NCBI GenBank assembly: GCA_018433945.1
Contig: JAHDQF010000022.1
Span: 1 to 64,000, forward strand
DNA length: 64,000 nt
From: Proteiniphilum sp.
Lineage (GTDB): Bacteria; Bacteroidota; Bacteroidia; Bacteroidales; Dysgonomonadaceae
Direction: 5' to 3'
Part shown: one piece after another, positions 8,522 to 17,916 of the stretch
How positions within the stretch are numbered: the first letter of the stretch is position 1
How the letters are laid out: each line of letters starts with the position of its first letter
Translations under genes and position numbers: made by a program
The notes under the pieces: model-generated
Seen by the model: only the letters and a program-made list of their open reading frames with translations
Told to the model about the DNA's origin: nothing
The model's database searches: none

Positions 8522-9994
8522 ATGTACCTATTGGGATATGACATTGGCAGCTCATCGGTGAAAGCAGCGCTGGTGAATGCAGAGAACGGAAAAACAGTGG
8601 CATCTGATTTTTTCCCGAAAACTGAGATGAGCATACTGGCCCTCAAGCCAGGCTGGGCGGAACAGGAGCCGGAGATGTGGTGGAATAACCTGAAGCTGGC
8701 CACCGCTTCGGTATTGCAACAATCGGGTGTCGACACGGCCGATATCAAGGCGATCGGTATCTCCTGGCAGATGCACGGGCTGGTGATGATCGACAAAAAA
8801 CGGCAGCTGCTGCGTCCAGCCATCATCTGGTGCGACAGCCGGGCAGTACCCTACGGTGAGAAGGCTTTCAAGGCCATTGGCAAGGAGAGGGCACTCTCCC
8901 GCCTGCTCAACTCACCCGGTAACTTTACCGCAGCCAAGCTGGCCTGGGTGAAAGAACATGAGCCGGAGCTCTATGAGCGGATCTACAAGATCATGCTGCC
9001 GGGCGACTACATCGCCATGAAGCTGACCGGTGAGATCGGCGTCACTGTGGAAGGGCTGTCGGAGGGCATCTTCTGGGATTTCAAGGAGAACAAGCTTTCA
9101 GAGGATGTAATGGATTACTTCGGCTTTGAAAAAGAGATCATTCCTTCTCTCACCCCCATCTTTGGTATCCAGGGGAGGGTGACTGACGCCGTAGCGGAAG
9201 AACTGGGTTTGCATGCCGGTACCCCGGTAAGTTACCGGGCAGGCGACCAACCCAATAATGCCGTCTCGCTCAACGTCTTCAACCCGGGAGAGATTGCCTC
9301 CACTGCCGGCACCTCAGGAGTAGTCTACGGGGTGCTGGATCAGGTGAAATATGACCCCCTCTCCCGGGTCAACATCTTCGCCCACGTGAATCACCAGTCG
9401 GAGCAGACGCGCCTGGGTGTACTGCTGTGCATCAACGGCACCGGGATCCTCAACTCCTGGATCAAAAAGAATATGATACCCTCTGAACTGGGATACAATG
9501 AGATGAACCAGCTGGCTGCCCAATCACCCATCGGAGCCAGGGGTATTTCGGTGTTACCTTTCGGCAACGGCGCGGAACGGGTGCTGGGAAACAGGGATCC
9601 CGGCAGCTCCTTCCATGGGATCAATTTCAACATCCACTCCCTATCAGACCTGCTGCGGGCGGCACAGGAGGGGATTGTCTTCTCTTTCCGGTACGGTATG
9701 GAGGTGATGCAGGAAATCGGCATGGATATAAAGGTAATCCGGGCAGGGAATGCCAACATGTTCCTCAGTCCCCTCTTCCGTGAGACACTGGCTTCGGTGA
9801 GCGGAGCCGTGATCGAGCTCTACGACACCGACGGGGCGACAGGTGCCGCCAAGGCAGCCGGCATTGGTGTTGGTATCTATGCATCGCCGCAGGAAGCATT
9901 TGCCTCACTGCGGAAGATCCAGACGGTAGAACCCGACAGGCTGCACTACGAACAATATATGGACGCCTACACCCGGTGGAAAAAATTTATCTGA
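8522..9994 (+). CDS. xylB: Xylulokinase
   Basis: 490 residues, FGGY kinase family, ATP-dependent phosphorylation of D-xylulose to xylulose 5-phosphate for the pentose phosphate pathway. The start is secure: an unusually good ribosome binding site (aggaggt) lies 6 nt upstream of the ATG. Visible motifs are the N-terminal phosphate loop DIGSSSVKAALV, ISWQMHGL, the GDQPNNAVSLNVFNPGEIASTAGTSGV adenosine-binding region and the C-terminal GNANMFLSPLFRETLA. It opens the operon xylB-xylA-xylE; 38 nt separate it from xylA. The upstream hairpin repeat may act in its leader. Confidence 0.93.
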   Translation: MYLLGYDIGSSSVKAALVNAENGKTVASDFFPKTEMSILALKPGWAEQEPEMWWNNLKLATASVLQQSGVDTADIKAIGISWQMHGLVMIDKKRQLLRPAIIWCDSRAVPYGEKAFKAIGKERALSRLLNSPGNFTAAKLAWVKEHEPELYERIYKIMLPGDYIAMKLTGEIGVTVEGLSEGIFWDFKENKLSEDVMDYFGFEKEIIPSLTPIFGIQGRVTDAVAEELGLHAGTPVSYRAGDQPNNAVSLNVFNPGEIASTAGTSGVVYGVLDQVKYDPLSRVNIFAHVNHQSEQTRLGVLLCINGTGILNSWIKKNMIPSELGYNEMNQLAAQSPIGARGISVLPFGNGAERVLGNRDPGSSFHGINFNIHSLSDLLRAAQEGIVFSFRYGMEVMQEIGMDIKVIRAGNANMFLSPLFRETLASVSGAVIELYDTDGATGAAKAAGIGVGIYASPQEAFASLRKIQTVEPDRLHYEQYMDAYTRWKKFI

Positions 9995-10032
9995 AAACAA
10001 CATAGTATCTATTTTTTAAATTCAACAACTTT

Positions 10033-11364
10033 ATGGAAACTGGAAAGAAAGTGAATGAGTATTTCCCCGGAATCGGTGAAATCAAATTTGAGGGCAAGGA
10101 GAGCCGCAACCCGTTGGCATTTCGTTATTATGATCCTGAAAAAGTAGTGCATGGCCGCAAGATGAAAGAGTGGTTCAAATTCTCCATGGCCTACTGGCAC
10201 ACACTCTGTGCCGAGTCGAGCGACCCCTTCGGGGAAGAGACCAAGGATTTTGAGTGGAACAACGGCAACGCCATCCTGGAGAGAGCCAAAAAGAGGGCAG
10301 ATGCCGGTTTCGAGTTCATGCAGAAGATCGGCCTCGAATATTTCTGCTTCCATGACGTGGACCTGGTGGAAGAGGGCAACTCGCTGGAAGCGTATGAAGC
10401 CAACCTGAAAAGCATCGTTGCCTATGTGAAGGAGAAGATGAATGCTACCGGCATCAAGCTGCTGTGGGGCACCGCCAATGTGTTCAGCAACAAGCGTTAC
10501 ATGAACGGAGCTGCCACCAATCCCAATTTCGACAGTGTGGCCTATGCAGCCACGCAGATCAAGAACGCGCTGGACGCCACCATCGAGCTGGGGGGCGAGA
10601 ACTATGTCTTCTGGGGCGGCCGCGAAGGATATATGAGCTTGCTCAACACAGAGATGAAACGGGAGAAGGAACACCTGGCCATGATGCTGACGATGGCCCG
10701 CGATTATGCCCGTTCAAAGGGATTCAAGGGTACCTTCCTCATCGAACCCAAGCCGATGGAGCCCACCAAGCATCAGTATGACACGGATGCGGAAACCGTG
10801 ATCGGCTTCCTGCGTGCACATGGCCTGGACAAGGATTTCAAGCTGAACATCGAAGTGAACCATGCCACACTGGCGGGCCACACCTTTGAGCATGAGCTGC
10901 AGTGCGCCGTAGATGCCGGACTGCTGGGATCGATCGACGCCAACAGGGGGGATTATCAGAACGGATGGGATACCGACCAGTTCCCCATCGACCTCTACGA
11001 ACTGACCCAGGCGATGATGGTGATCCTGCGTGGTGGTGGCCTGCAGGGCGGTGGCACCAACTTCGATGCCAAGACACGCCGTAACTCCACCGACCTGGAA
11101 GATATCTTCATCGCCCATATTGCCGGCATGGATGTTTTCGCCCGCGCATTGGAGTCGGCAGCCGCCATCCTGGAAGAGTCACCCTATCTCCCGATGCTCA
11201 AAGAGCGTTATGCCTCTTTCGATGAGGGCAAGGGCAAAGCATTTGAAGAGGGGAAACTCTCCCTGGAGGATCTGCGCCAGTATGCTCTTTCGTTAAACAA
11301 AGAACCGGCTCAGATCAGCGGCAGGCAGGAGTTGTACGAAGCCATCATCAACATGTATATTTAA
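10033..11364 (+). CDS. xylA: Xylose isomerase
   Basis: 443 residues, the normal length for the longer (class II) xylose isomerases. Converts D-xylose to D-xylulose in the cytoplasm using two divalent metals. The catalytic region FCFHDVDL (His107, Asp110) is present, as are the metal-ligand motifs [33 protein letters not shown] and [17 protein letters not shown]. It lies between xylulokinase and a sugar:proton symporter, giving a complete xylose uptake and entry pathway. No XylR-type regulator is found nearby. Confidence 0.96.
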   Translation: METGKKVNEYFPGIGEIKFEGKESRNPLAFRYYDPEKVVHGRKMKEWFKFSMAYWHTLCAESSDPFGEETKDFEWNNGNAILERAKKRADAGFEFMQKIGLEYFCFHDVDLVEEGNSLEAYEANLKSIVAYVKEKMNATGIKLLWGTANVFSNKRYMNGAATNPNFDSVAYAATQIKNALDATIELGGENYVFWGGREGYMSLLNTEMKREKEHLAMMLTMARDYARSKGFKGTFLIEPKPMEPTKHQYDTDAETVIGFLRAHGLDKDFKLNIEVNHATLAGHTFEHELQCAVDAGLLGSIDANRGDYQNGWDTDQFPIDLYELTQAMMVILRGGGLQGGGTNFDAKTRRNSTDLEDIFIAHIAGMDVFARALESAAAILEESPYLPMLKERYASFDEGKGKAFEEGKLSLEDLRQYALSLNKEPAQISGRQELYEAIINMYI

Positions 11365-11422
11365 GGAATTTTTGTCCCGGCAAACCGAATTTCTCTTATC
11401 ATTTTTTTCGAAAATAAATAAA

Positions 11423-12820
11423 ATGAACAGACACTATCATTCAACCTATATTTTGGGTATTACTTTGGTCGCCACATTAGGGGGGTTACTTTTTGGGTAC
11501 GACACAGCCGTAATATCAGGAGCTGAAAAATCCATTGAAGCCTATCTGATCAGGCCGTTGGGATTAAATTCTTTTATTCATGGGGCAACCGTTTCGAGTG
11601 CTTTGATCGGATGCATTATCGGTGGAGTCATTTCGGGACTTTTGTCAAACCGCCTGGGTAGGAAGAAAACTTTAATACTGGCTGCAGCACTATTTTTTGT
11701 CTCTGCTTTGGGCTCCAGCTATCCTGAAGTATTTTTCTTCACCAAAGGTGAACCATCCATCGGTTTGCTGTGGGCATTTATTTTTTACCGGATAATCGGG
11801 GGCATTGGCGTTGGTTTGGCTTCCGCAGTTTCACCTATGTATATCAGCGAGATAGCTCCTGCTGATATTCGGGGGCGACTGGTCTCATTGAATCAGTTTG
11901 CGATCATCTTTGGGATGTTGGTGGTCTATTTTGTCAATTGGGGAATTGCATATGGACACAGTATCGAATGGATTAACGATATAGGCTGGCGGTATATGTT
12001 TGCTTCTGAGGCAATTCCTGCATCACTTTTCGGTATATTGTTATTTTTGGTTCCGGAAACGCCGAGATTTCTTCTGCTTTCAAATAAAGACGATAAGGCG
12101 AAGTGGGTGTTGCATAAACTATATACAGATAAAATGACTTCTCAGGGCATTTTTCAGGAAATAAAACAATCAGTGGGACAGACAACAGGTCGGACAAAAC
12201 TATATTCATATGGTAAAAAGGTCATTATCATCGGCATCCTGTTGTCAGTTTTTCAGCAATTTGTGGGGATTAATGTGGCACTGTACTATGCACCCCGTAT
12301 TTTTGAGAGCATGGGTGCGGCAAAAGATGCATCCATGCTTCAGACCATTATTATGGGCTTCGTGAACGTCCTCTTTACGGTGGTTGCGATATTGACGGTG
12401 GATAAGTGGGGCAGAAAACCGTTGCTCATTACCGGTTCCATTGGCATGTCGATCGGGATGTTTGCCATCGCTGCTTTGGCATTCAACAATATCCTGGGCA
12501 TCAGCACCCTGGTGTTTATCATCATTTATACAGCCTCATTTATGATGTCATGGGGACCGGTATGCTGGGTGTTGATATCAGAAATTTTTCCCAACAGGAT
12601 CCGTGGACAGGCTGTAGCTGTTGCCGTGGCATTCCAGTGGTTTGCCAATTATCTGATTTCGTCCACTTACCCCGCAATGATGGAATTTAGTGCTCCGATG
12701 ACTTACGCATTTTATGGAATTATGTCAGTATTGTCCGCGCTGTTTGTCTGGAAAATGGTTCCGGAAACCAAAGGAAAATCATTGGAGGAGATGGAAAAAT
12801 TATGGGGAAAGAAAAAATAA
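11423..12820 (+). CDS. xylE: D-xylose:proton symporter (MFS sugar porter)
   Basis: 465 residues from the ATG at 11423 (MNRHYHSTYILGITLVATLGG); a TTG at 11372 is less likely because it would put a polar extension before the first membrane helix. Twelve predicted membrane segments. Sugar porter signatures are visible: GGLLFGYDTAVISGA in helix 1, NRLGRKK between helices 2 and 3, the RIIGGIGVGLASAVSPMYISEIAP helix, VPETPRFL before the central loop, QQFVGINVALYYAP in helix 7 and KMVPETKGKSLEEME after helix 12. Inner membrane. Specificity for xylose rests on operon position and overall likeness to XylE. Confidence 0.88.
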   Translation: MNRHYHSTYILGITLVATLGGLLFGYDTAVISGAEKSIEAYLIRPLGLNSFIHGATVSSALIGCIIGGVISGLLSNRLGRKKTLILAAALFFVSALGSSYPEVFFFTKGEPSIGLLWAFIFYRIIGGIGVGLASAVSPMYISEIAPADIRGRLVSLNQFAIIFGMLVVYFVNWGIAYGHSIEWINDIGWRYMFASEAIPASLFGILLFLVPETPRFLLLSNKDDKAKWVLHKLYTDKMTSQGIFQEIKQSVGQTTGRTKLYSYGKKVIIIGILLSVFQQFVGINVALYYAPRIFESMGAAKDASMLQTIIMGFVNVLFTVVAILTVDKWGRKPLLITGSIGMSIGMFAIAALAFNNILGISTLVFIIIYTASFMMSWGPVCWVLISEIFPNRIRGQAVAVAVAFQWFANYLISSTYPAMMEFSAPMTYAFYGIMSVLSALFVWKMVPETKGKSLEEMEKLWGKKK

Positions 12821-12831
12821 AACCTAAAATA

Positions 12832-12863
12832 TTGGCATTCCTTCAAAAAAACCTGTACCTTTG
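12832..12863 (+). promoter_or_regulatory. Promoter of the tRNA-Leu pair
   Basis: TTG at 12832-12834 and a perfect -7 box TACCTTTG at 12856-12863, spaced 21 nt. Predicted start near 12870, giving about 140 nt of leader before the first tRNA. Confidence 0.6.
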
Positions 12864-13010
12864 CATCCGCAAATAATGAGGGGTATGTTGATGTCTTGCT
12901 GATTGTGAAACTTCACAGATATCGCAAACACCGGAAAGAAAAGGGTGTGTGTTGAACGCTTTGTTGTTTGTGGGACGGGCAGAGGCCCGAAGCTTAAGAA
13001 AATTAAAAAT

Positions 13011-13094
13011 GCCCGGATGGCGGAATTGGTAGACGCGCTAGTTTCAGGGACTAGTGTTGGTTACAACGTGCAGGTTCGAGTCCTGTTCCGGGCA
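13011..13094 (+). tRNA. tRNA-Leu (anticodon CAG)
   Basis: 84 nt, class II tRNA. The acceptor GCCCGGA pairs with TTCCGGGC (one mismatch-tolerant end), the anticodon arm CTAGT/ACTAG encloses loop TTCAGGG with anticodon CAG, a long variable arm is present, and the T loop GGTTCGAGTCC is standard. The CCA end is not encoded. It is followed 8 nt later by a second tRNA-Leu. Confidence 0.95.
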
Positions 13095-13102
13095 CTTTTT
13101 TT

Positions 13103-13186
13103 GCGCAGGTGGTGAAATTGGTATACACGCTACTTTGAGGGGGTAGTGCCGGTTACGGCGTGTGAGTTCGAGTCTCATCCTGCGCA
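13103..13186 (+). tRNA. tRNA-Leu (anticodon GAG)
   Basis: 84 nt, class II tRNA. Acceptor GCGCAGG pairs with CCTGCGC; anticodon arm CTACT/GGTAG with loop TTGAGGG gives anticodon GAG; variable arm and T loop AGTTCGAGTCT are normal. No encoded CCA. Co-transcribed with the preceding tRNA-Leu. Confidence 0.95.
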
Positions 13187-13258
13187 CTGTTGAATCTTAA
13201 ATGCATTTCTTCTATCATCCGGGCTGTGATAATGATCAAACCATCTTCTGACTGATGA

Positions 13259-13545
13259 TCAGTTTTTCACGACTCTTTTGTAAACTTTCACCCAGTTCAC
13301 CTGCATCCGGGTAACACCGGTCATGGTTTTTTGAAAAGCGTCCAGCTGGATGCACAGATGATGTGGTTGTCTCATAAAAATCGTTTTCACCGTCAACAGG
13401 CCAGTTTTCACTTTGCGGCCAGGTGAGCAATACTGCGCTGGTAGCAATAGGAGAACTCGTATCTTCATCAGCCCGTACCCGTTTCAACTTCAACCGGGGG
13501 AGGAGGAGGAGGTGGAGGGGGAGGTGTGGGAGAAGATGAAATGAA
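13259..13545 (-). pseudogene. Decayed glycoside hydrolase family 16-like gene fragment
   Basis: On the minus strand one frame reads SSPIATSAVLLTWPQSENWP followed by VDGENDFYE, close to the GH16 catalytic-region wording (a tryptophan-proline stretch then DGExDFYE). Another frame then supplies the C-terminal part LDAFQKTMTGVTRMQVNWVK followed by VYKR, the usual last strand of GH16 proteins. The two halves need a frameshift and an internal loss. A proline-run linker (PTPPPPPP) lies just upstream in a third frame (13498-13535). No intact start. A dead secreted glucanase-like gene is the best reading. Confidence 0.6.
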
Positions 13546-13592
13546 AGAACGGATGTTGAGACTGTCGGATGCAGGACCTGGAATTGTGGTAG

Positions 13593-13769
13593 TTACCAGT
13601 GTCCCGGATCAAATTGCCCATTGCACTCGACAGGGCCGTTCATTTTATTTCGTATGGCGTGAGAGCAACCTACGGCTACAATTACGACCCCAACCAGGGG
13701 ATATTGCTGGAACAGGTGCTCAACCGGCTGAATTTTCCCATACCGCTAAGCAGTTACGAAATTTTTTAG
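13593..13769 (+). pseudogene. Unidentified gene fragment
   Basis: A 58-codon open stretch after a TAG, ending at TAG 13767-13769, reads RAVHFISYGVRATYGYNYDP and then NQGILLEQVLNRLNFPIPLS. Amino-acid composition is clearly protein-like, but there is no start codon context and I cannot place the family. It lies between tRNA genes and ferredoxin in a zone of gene decay. Confidence 0.4.
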
Positions 13770-13799
13770 TGGATTTATAAAAGGTTACGACCTTTTCCT

Positions 13800-13940
13800 C
13801 TAAAGGCTGAAAGGCCACCATTCATCCCCTCGCAAAGTGTTTGGACCGGATGAAAGGTAACGCATTTCAACACGGGAAATTTCCAGCTTTTTAATTTGTT
13901 CGAACAGGGCTTTGGAGGTTTTAAAGTATGGCCTGGTGGA
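13800..13940 (-). pseudogene. Unidentified gene fragment downstream of ferredoxin
   Basis: The minus-strand frame ending at TAG 13800-13802 reads ALFEQIKKLEISRVEMRYLS then SGPNTLRGDEWWPFSL. It looks like a true C-terminal segment. Its upstream continuation overlaps the ferredoxin gene in another frame and is not credible. Family unknown. Confidence 0.3.
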
Positions 13941-13965
13941 ACCACTCTTGTCCCTTGATATGATT

Positions 13966-14217
<252 letters not shown>

Positions 14218-14234
14218 TTATCTCCTTTCGTTTT

Positions 14235-14289
14235 TTTTAATATAAAATGGTTTAATTCCCAGACCCTTGGGTCGGAAACAAATAATAAA
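14235..14289 (-). repeat. Hairpin interspersed repeat, copy C (upstream of ferredoxin)
   Basis: Read on the minus strand: tttattatttgtttccgaccc, aagggtctggg, then aattaaaccattttatatta. It shares the tttattatttgttt block with copy A and the palindromic core with copies A and B (one mismatch in the distal stem: CCGACCC-AA-GGGTCTGG, 14258-14275). As in copies A and B it reads toward a start codon, here 20 nt further on. Confidence 0.7.
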
Positions 14290-14430
14290 GTTCTGAAGCT
14301 TCCTGCAAATGGCATCATCGTACAAATTCATTTGTTCTTCCATTTCAAGTCCCTCCATTTAAAATTATCTTCAAAGGTAATAAATATATTCTCATTATAA
14401 AATGATTTTTCGGAGGGGATTCTTTAGATT

Positions 14431-14472
14431 GAATTTGAATTTGAATTTAAATTTGAATTTAAATTTAAATTT
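14431..14472. repeat. Hexamer microsatellite (gaattt/aaattt)
   Basis: Seven tandem hexamers: gaattt three times, aaattt, gaattt, aaattt, aaattt. AT-rich, noncoding, between the ferredoxin repeat and the symporter gene. Confidence 0.8.
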
Positions 14473-14552
14473 TAGTATAATTTAATAGTCCCAATTCATT
14501 GTACCGTTATTACGGTTTTTTTATTCCACATTGTGCACTATGAGGCGATATA

Positions 14553-14744
14553 TTGCTGATTACAATTACAAAGCAGAAGGCTATCTCTAAGATGCTGAAG
14601 GATGGTGTGATCCGTAAGATCTCGCCCAGGGTGTACAGACCTGGGTTAATGCTTTTCGTTAAAAGAAAAAGCCAAGCCCGCAGAAGAAAATCTTATATCC
14701 AAGGCGTTTCTCACGCTCTGCCTACTGACAGTGGGCATTGGTAA
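14553..14744 (+). pseudogene. Possible AbiEi/DUF6088-like winged-helix remnant
   Basis: A frame reads AISKMLKDGVIRKISPRVYR. This resembles the N-terminal winged helix of AbiEi-type antitoxin/DUF6088 proteins, where a similar wing ends GxYxxP. After about residue 45 a different frame (about 14641-14790) looks more protein-like (ISKAFLTLCLLTVGIGNTIE), suggesting a frameshift. No partner toxin is present. I treat it as a decayed fragment. Confidence 0.3.
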
Positions 14745-14791
14745 CACGATAGAGCTACAAATCAGGCCGAAAAATTGCATACCGCAGAATT

Positions 14792-16237
14792 TCAGTCAAT
14801 TACATTCTTTCTCCCGGGAAAAAGAATCGATAGAATCAGGTAACAGAGGGCTGCCGCGGTGATACCGAAGATGTTGGGATCAAGTCCAAACGGCAGCTTC
14901 ACCGAAAGAAGAGTAAGGGTCAGCGTGGTGGTACCGCCAATGATCATGGACCTGAAAGCGGCAGTGGCACTGCCCCGTTTGGTGAAGAATGCACCCAACA
15001 CCGGCACAAATAGTCCGCTCACCATGAAAGCATAGGAGTGAAGCATCAGATCCAGCACATTTTCCATCCGTAGTGCAATCAGCAATCCCAGCAGGCCGAT
15101 CGTCAGGGTGATCAACTGTGATTGTATCAACCTGCCTCGCTTGCTTTTTGGTAATGGCTTTATTTTCTTTAGGATATCACTTTCGATGTTACCCGATGCC
15201 GCCATGATACAACTGTCCGCGGTGGACATCACTGCCGAGAAGTAAGCGGCCATCATCAATCCCATCAGTCCCACCGGCAGGATGGCACGTAGCAGCAGTG
15301 GCAGCCCCATCTCGGCATCAATCATCTCCCCGGAAGCGAAGCCCATGAATGCGAACATGTCTTGCTCGAACGCCACCCGGGCAAACAGGCCCAGAATCAC
15401 CCCCATGAATGCCATGACGGGCCACTCGAAAGCACCTGCAATGTACCACGCTTTCTGTGCCTCCTTTGGTGATCGAGAGGCATAAATGCGCTGGTAGAGG
15501 GTCATCCCGACGAACCAGATGGGGATGATGGTCACTGCCCAGTTCAGCATGGTGGCCCATCCGATGTTGTTTAATTTCAGGAATTCGGCCGGCAAGGTAG
15601 CCCGGATCGCCTCCATCCCACCGATGGCTTGGAAGCCCAACGGGATCCCTATCAGGATCAGTCCCGCCAGCAGGATGATCCACTGCACCACGTCGGTATA
15701 GATCACTGCCTTGAGTCCTCCCATGGCGGTGTAAGTAACAGCGATTACTCCCATGAAGATGAGTGCCGTGTTCATGTTAAGCCCTTCGAATGTTGCAGAT
15801 GCCAGCTTCGCTCCGGCCAGCAGTTGCGAGCTGGTGAAGCCGATGTAACCGATAGCGGAGATGATGCCAGCCAGCAACGCCACGCGGGGACTGTAGAAGA
15901 ACTCGAACAACTGGGGGAACGTGTAGAGCTTGAGCCTTTTTGAAAGCTTGCTTGCTTTCGGAATCAGGAAGACAGCACTCAGCCAGGCCCCGAGTAGTCC
16001 CGTGAAGAGCATCCAGGATCCGGAGAGCCCCATCAGGAAGCCCAGCCCTCCCAAACCGATGGAGAAGCCCCCTCCCACGTCGGTGGCCACCACCGAGAGG
16101 CCGAGAACGGGACTACTTATCGAGCGTCCTCCCACGTAATAGTCCTCGGCATTCTTGTTCTTTCTCAGAAAATAGATACCAATGCCCAGCACAACGAGCA
16201 TGTAAACAATAAAAATCAGAATGTCAATAATATGCAT
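14792..16237 (-). CDS. Sodium:solute symporter (SSS/SLC5 family)
   Basis: 481 residues, about 13 membrane helices, no signal peptide. SSS family features: N-terminal helix followed by RKNKNAEDYYVGGRSISSPVLGLSVVATDVGGGFSIG (sodium-site region), the central TAMGGLKAVIYTDVVQWIILLAG, and the helix 8 sodium-site motif AYFSAVMSTADSCIMAASGNIESDI. It probably imports a sugar, carboxylate or similar solute with Na+; substrate not readable. It stands alone behind a full consensus promoter (16346-16376). Confidence 0.88.
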   Translation of the reverse strand: MHIIDILIFIVYMLVVLGIGIYFLRKNKNAEDYYVGGRSISSPVLGLSVVATDVGGGFSIGLGGLGFLMGLSGSWMLFTGLLGAWLSAVFLIPKASKLSKRLKLYTFPQLFEFFYSPRVALLAGIISAIGYIGFTSSQLLAGAKLASATFEGLNMNTALIFMGVIAVTYTAMGGLKAVIYTDVVQWIILLAGLILIGIPLGFQAIGGMEAIRATLPAEFLKLNNIGWATMLNWAVTIIPIWFVGMTLYQRIYASRSPKEAQKAWYIAGAFEWPVMAFMGVILGLFARVAFEQDMFAFMGFASGEMIDAEMGLPLLLRAILPVGLMGLMMAAYFSAVMSTADSCIMAASGNIESDILKKIKPLPKSKRGRLIQSQLITLTIGLLGLLIALRMENVLDLMLHSYAFMVSGLFVPVLGAFFTKRGSATAAFRSMIIGGTTTLTLTLLSVKLPFGLDPNIFGITAAALCYLILSILFPGRKNVID

Positions 16238-16291
16238 AACGGTTTATTTGGCTGCAATGAGAACAATGAGGAAAACAGAGGCAGCAGGGTG

Positions 16292-16316
16292 AATAAATGA
16301 GGTTATTTCATTTATT
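16292..16316. promoter_or_regulatory. 9-bp inverted repeat in the symporter leader
   Basis: AATAAATGA-ggttatt-TCATTTATT, a perfect 9-bp dyad with 7-nt centre, about 30 nt downstream of the predicted symporter promoter. It could be an operator or an mRNA hairpin. Confidence 0.5.
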
Positions 16317-16345
16317 GCAGCGTCACAATGAGAGATAACCGTTTG

Positions 16346-16376
16346 CAAAACTATACAAAAAATTAGAGAACGCCAA
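16346..16376 (-). promoter_or_regulatory. Promoter of the sodium:solute symporter gene
   Basis: On the minus strand TTTG (16373-16376) and TAGTTTTG (16346-16353) are separated by 19 nt, a full match to the Bacteroidota housekeeping promoter. Predicted leader of about 100 nt. Confidence 0.7.
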
Positions 16377-16525
16377 AACAGGGAGTATCGCGCTTTTCTA
16401 TCCACTCAGAAACGCTTAATACAAATGAGTTAAGACCAGCCATTACTTCCATAAGTCTTCAATATAGTTTTGATACACATCAATCGGCCGGGCAGGGCAG
16501 GAGGTATCAGGGAACAGCGTAAAAG

Positions 16526-17914
16526 TCAGAAACTATATTTCATTTTCAACATCAACATATTATAATCCTTCAGTGATGCAAACAAGTGATCGCCTTTTCC
16601 GTCAAATATCGCCGCCGAAAGGGTTATTTCCGCATTGGGGGTTGCTTTATAAGAAATCTCCGGTAAATAAGCAATCGCGTAATTTTCGTTTATATCGCCC
16701 CAGTCGGTTACAATAAATCCGCCACCGATGGGTGTTATTTTAAGCTTCTCGTTGAAAAAGGTTTTTTCGTAGCGCAAAAAGAAATAATCATTCAGCCCTT
16801 CAGAGCCCCTTTCATGAACAAAACCGTGTAAGTATTGCAGGTTCAGGTAAGAGCCATCGGCAAAAAAATAATCCCCGCCGATAACGAACTTTATATAGGG
16901 TTTATTTTTTTTCAACAATACCGAATCCTGTGTTACCGGCTCAGGGGAACCCGGATACAATGCGGACAGATCAGTGGTCATCACCATATCCTGATCGGGG
17001 ATAAATGCGGCAGCTTCGGCCCACACACCTGCTCCGCCTATGCTGGTAGCCAGATCGACCCCAATGATATGGTTTCGCATAAACGAAAGTTCTGATTGAA
17101 TGTTTGTTTCGCCATTCATGTTAACGGGTGTCAGCATGTTTTTTGAACTGTAGGGCAACCCGTCGTAGCCCCAAACGTAGCTCAGCGAAAAATCAACACC
17201 TTTGGCAAACCCTTTGAACCTTAACCCCACCGTAGAACTCTCTCCCAAATTATATTTTGGCATCATCAATGTGTCCGAAAAGTTGTTCAATACCATTCCC
17301 TGGGGCATTGCTATGGACGGATTCAGCAGATCGGCAAAAATCCCGACAGGCATATTGGCCGGTTGAAAAAACGGAATAAATACTCCTTGCACAGAGAAAT
17401 CGTAGTTGAAATAATATTGCAGGTTGATAGCATCGGAACCCCTTTTCCGTCCAAAATCCAATATGTCTTCCAGATCGTAAGGGTTCAGGTTGTCAGTCGG
17501 GTTAAGCTTATCGGCAGTGCCCCATACAATTTGCTGGCGCCCGAGGGTGAGGTCAATTTTTTTGTTTAAAAACCCGTTTATCTGCAGATAGGCTTCCCTG
17601 ATTTCGAGGTTGTAAGGGTCAATGATTCCTTTGTTGTAGAGGCTGCTTGAATGAACCGCATTTGGAAGCCCAATATTGCGTAACCAAATTTCACTGTAAA
17701 ATTTTGATTCGGACGAAATTTGTTTATCCAGTTTCAGCGTAAGCCGGTTTTCGTTCCAAGCCCAGTCGTTGTTGTCTCTCAGCAAAAGTCGCTGGTCGGT
17801 GAGCAGCTCGCCGGAGAGTTTTATATTGTTTTCTTCCTGGGCGCTGATTTTGCCGGATATCGCAACAAATATGGAAAATAATAATACAGTAATTTTTGCT
17901 TTCATACGTTTCAT
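16526..17914 (-). CDS. DUF1302-like outer-membrane beta-barrel protein
   Basis: 462 residues with a Sec signal peptide (ending GKISA/Q). The body is rich in alternating aromatic strands and ends in KMKYSF, with the C-terminal Phe typical of outer-membrane barrels. The segment DLTLGRQQIVWGTADKLNPT (about 117-136) resembles the GRQ.V.WG signature of DUF1302/DUF1302-like porins. It begins 2 nt after the stop of the FabH-like gene and is the last gene of the TetR-MMPL-LolA-FabH set. Likely role: outer-membrane component of a lipid or hydrophobic compound export route. Confidence 0.75.
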   Translation of the reverse strand: MKRMKAKITVLLFSIFVAISGKISAQEENNIKLSGELLTDQRLLLRDNNDWAWNENRLTLKLDKQISSESKFYSEIWLRNIGLPNAVHSSSLYNKGIIDPYNLEIREAYLQINGFLNKKIDLTLGRQQIVWGTADKLNPTDNLNPYDLEDILDFGRKRGSDAINLQYYFNYDFSVQGVFIPFFQPANMPVGIFADLLNPSIAMPQGMVLNNFSDTLMMPKYNLGESSTVGLRFKGFAKGVDFSLSYVWGYDGLPYSSKNMLTPVNMNGETNIQSELSFMRNHIIGVDLATSIGGAGVWAEAAAFIPDQDMVMTTDLSALYPGSPEPVTQDSVLLKKNKPYIKFVIGGDYFFADGSYLNLQYLHGFVHERGSEGLNDYFFLRYEKTFFNEKLKITPIGGGFIVTDWGDINENYAIAYLPEISYKATPNAEITLSAAIFDGKGDHLFASLKDYNMLMLKMKYSF

Positions 17915-17916
17915 TT

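Noticed and set aside
13498..13545. GGAGG-rich stretch as a strong ribosome binding site
   Set aside because: The g-rich run encodes a proline linker of the decayed GH16-like gene on the other strand; the downstream plus-strand frame has no homology.
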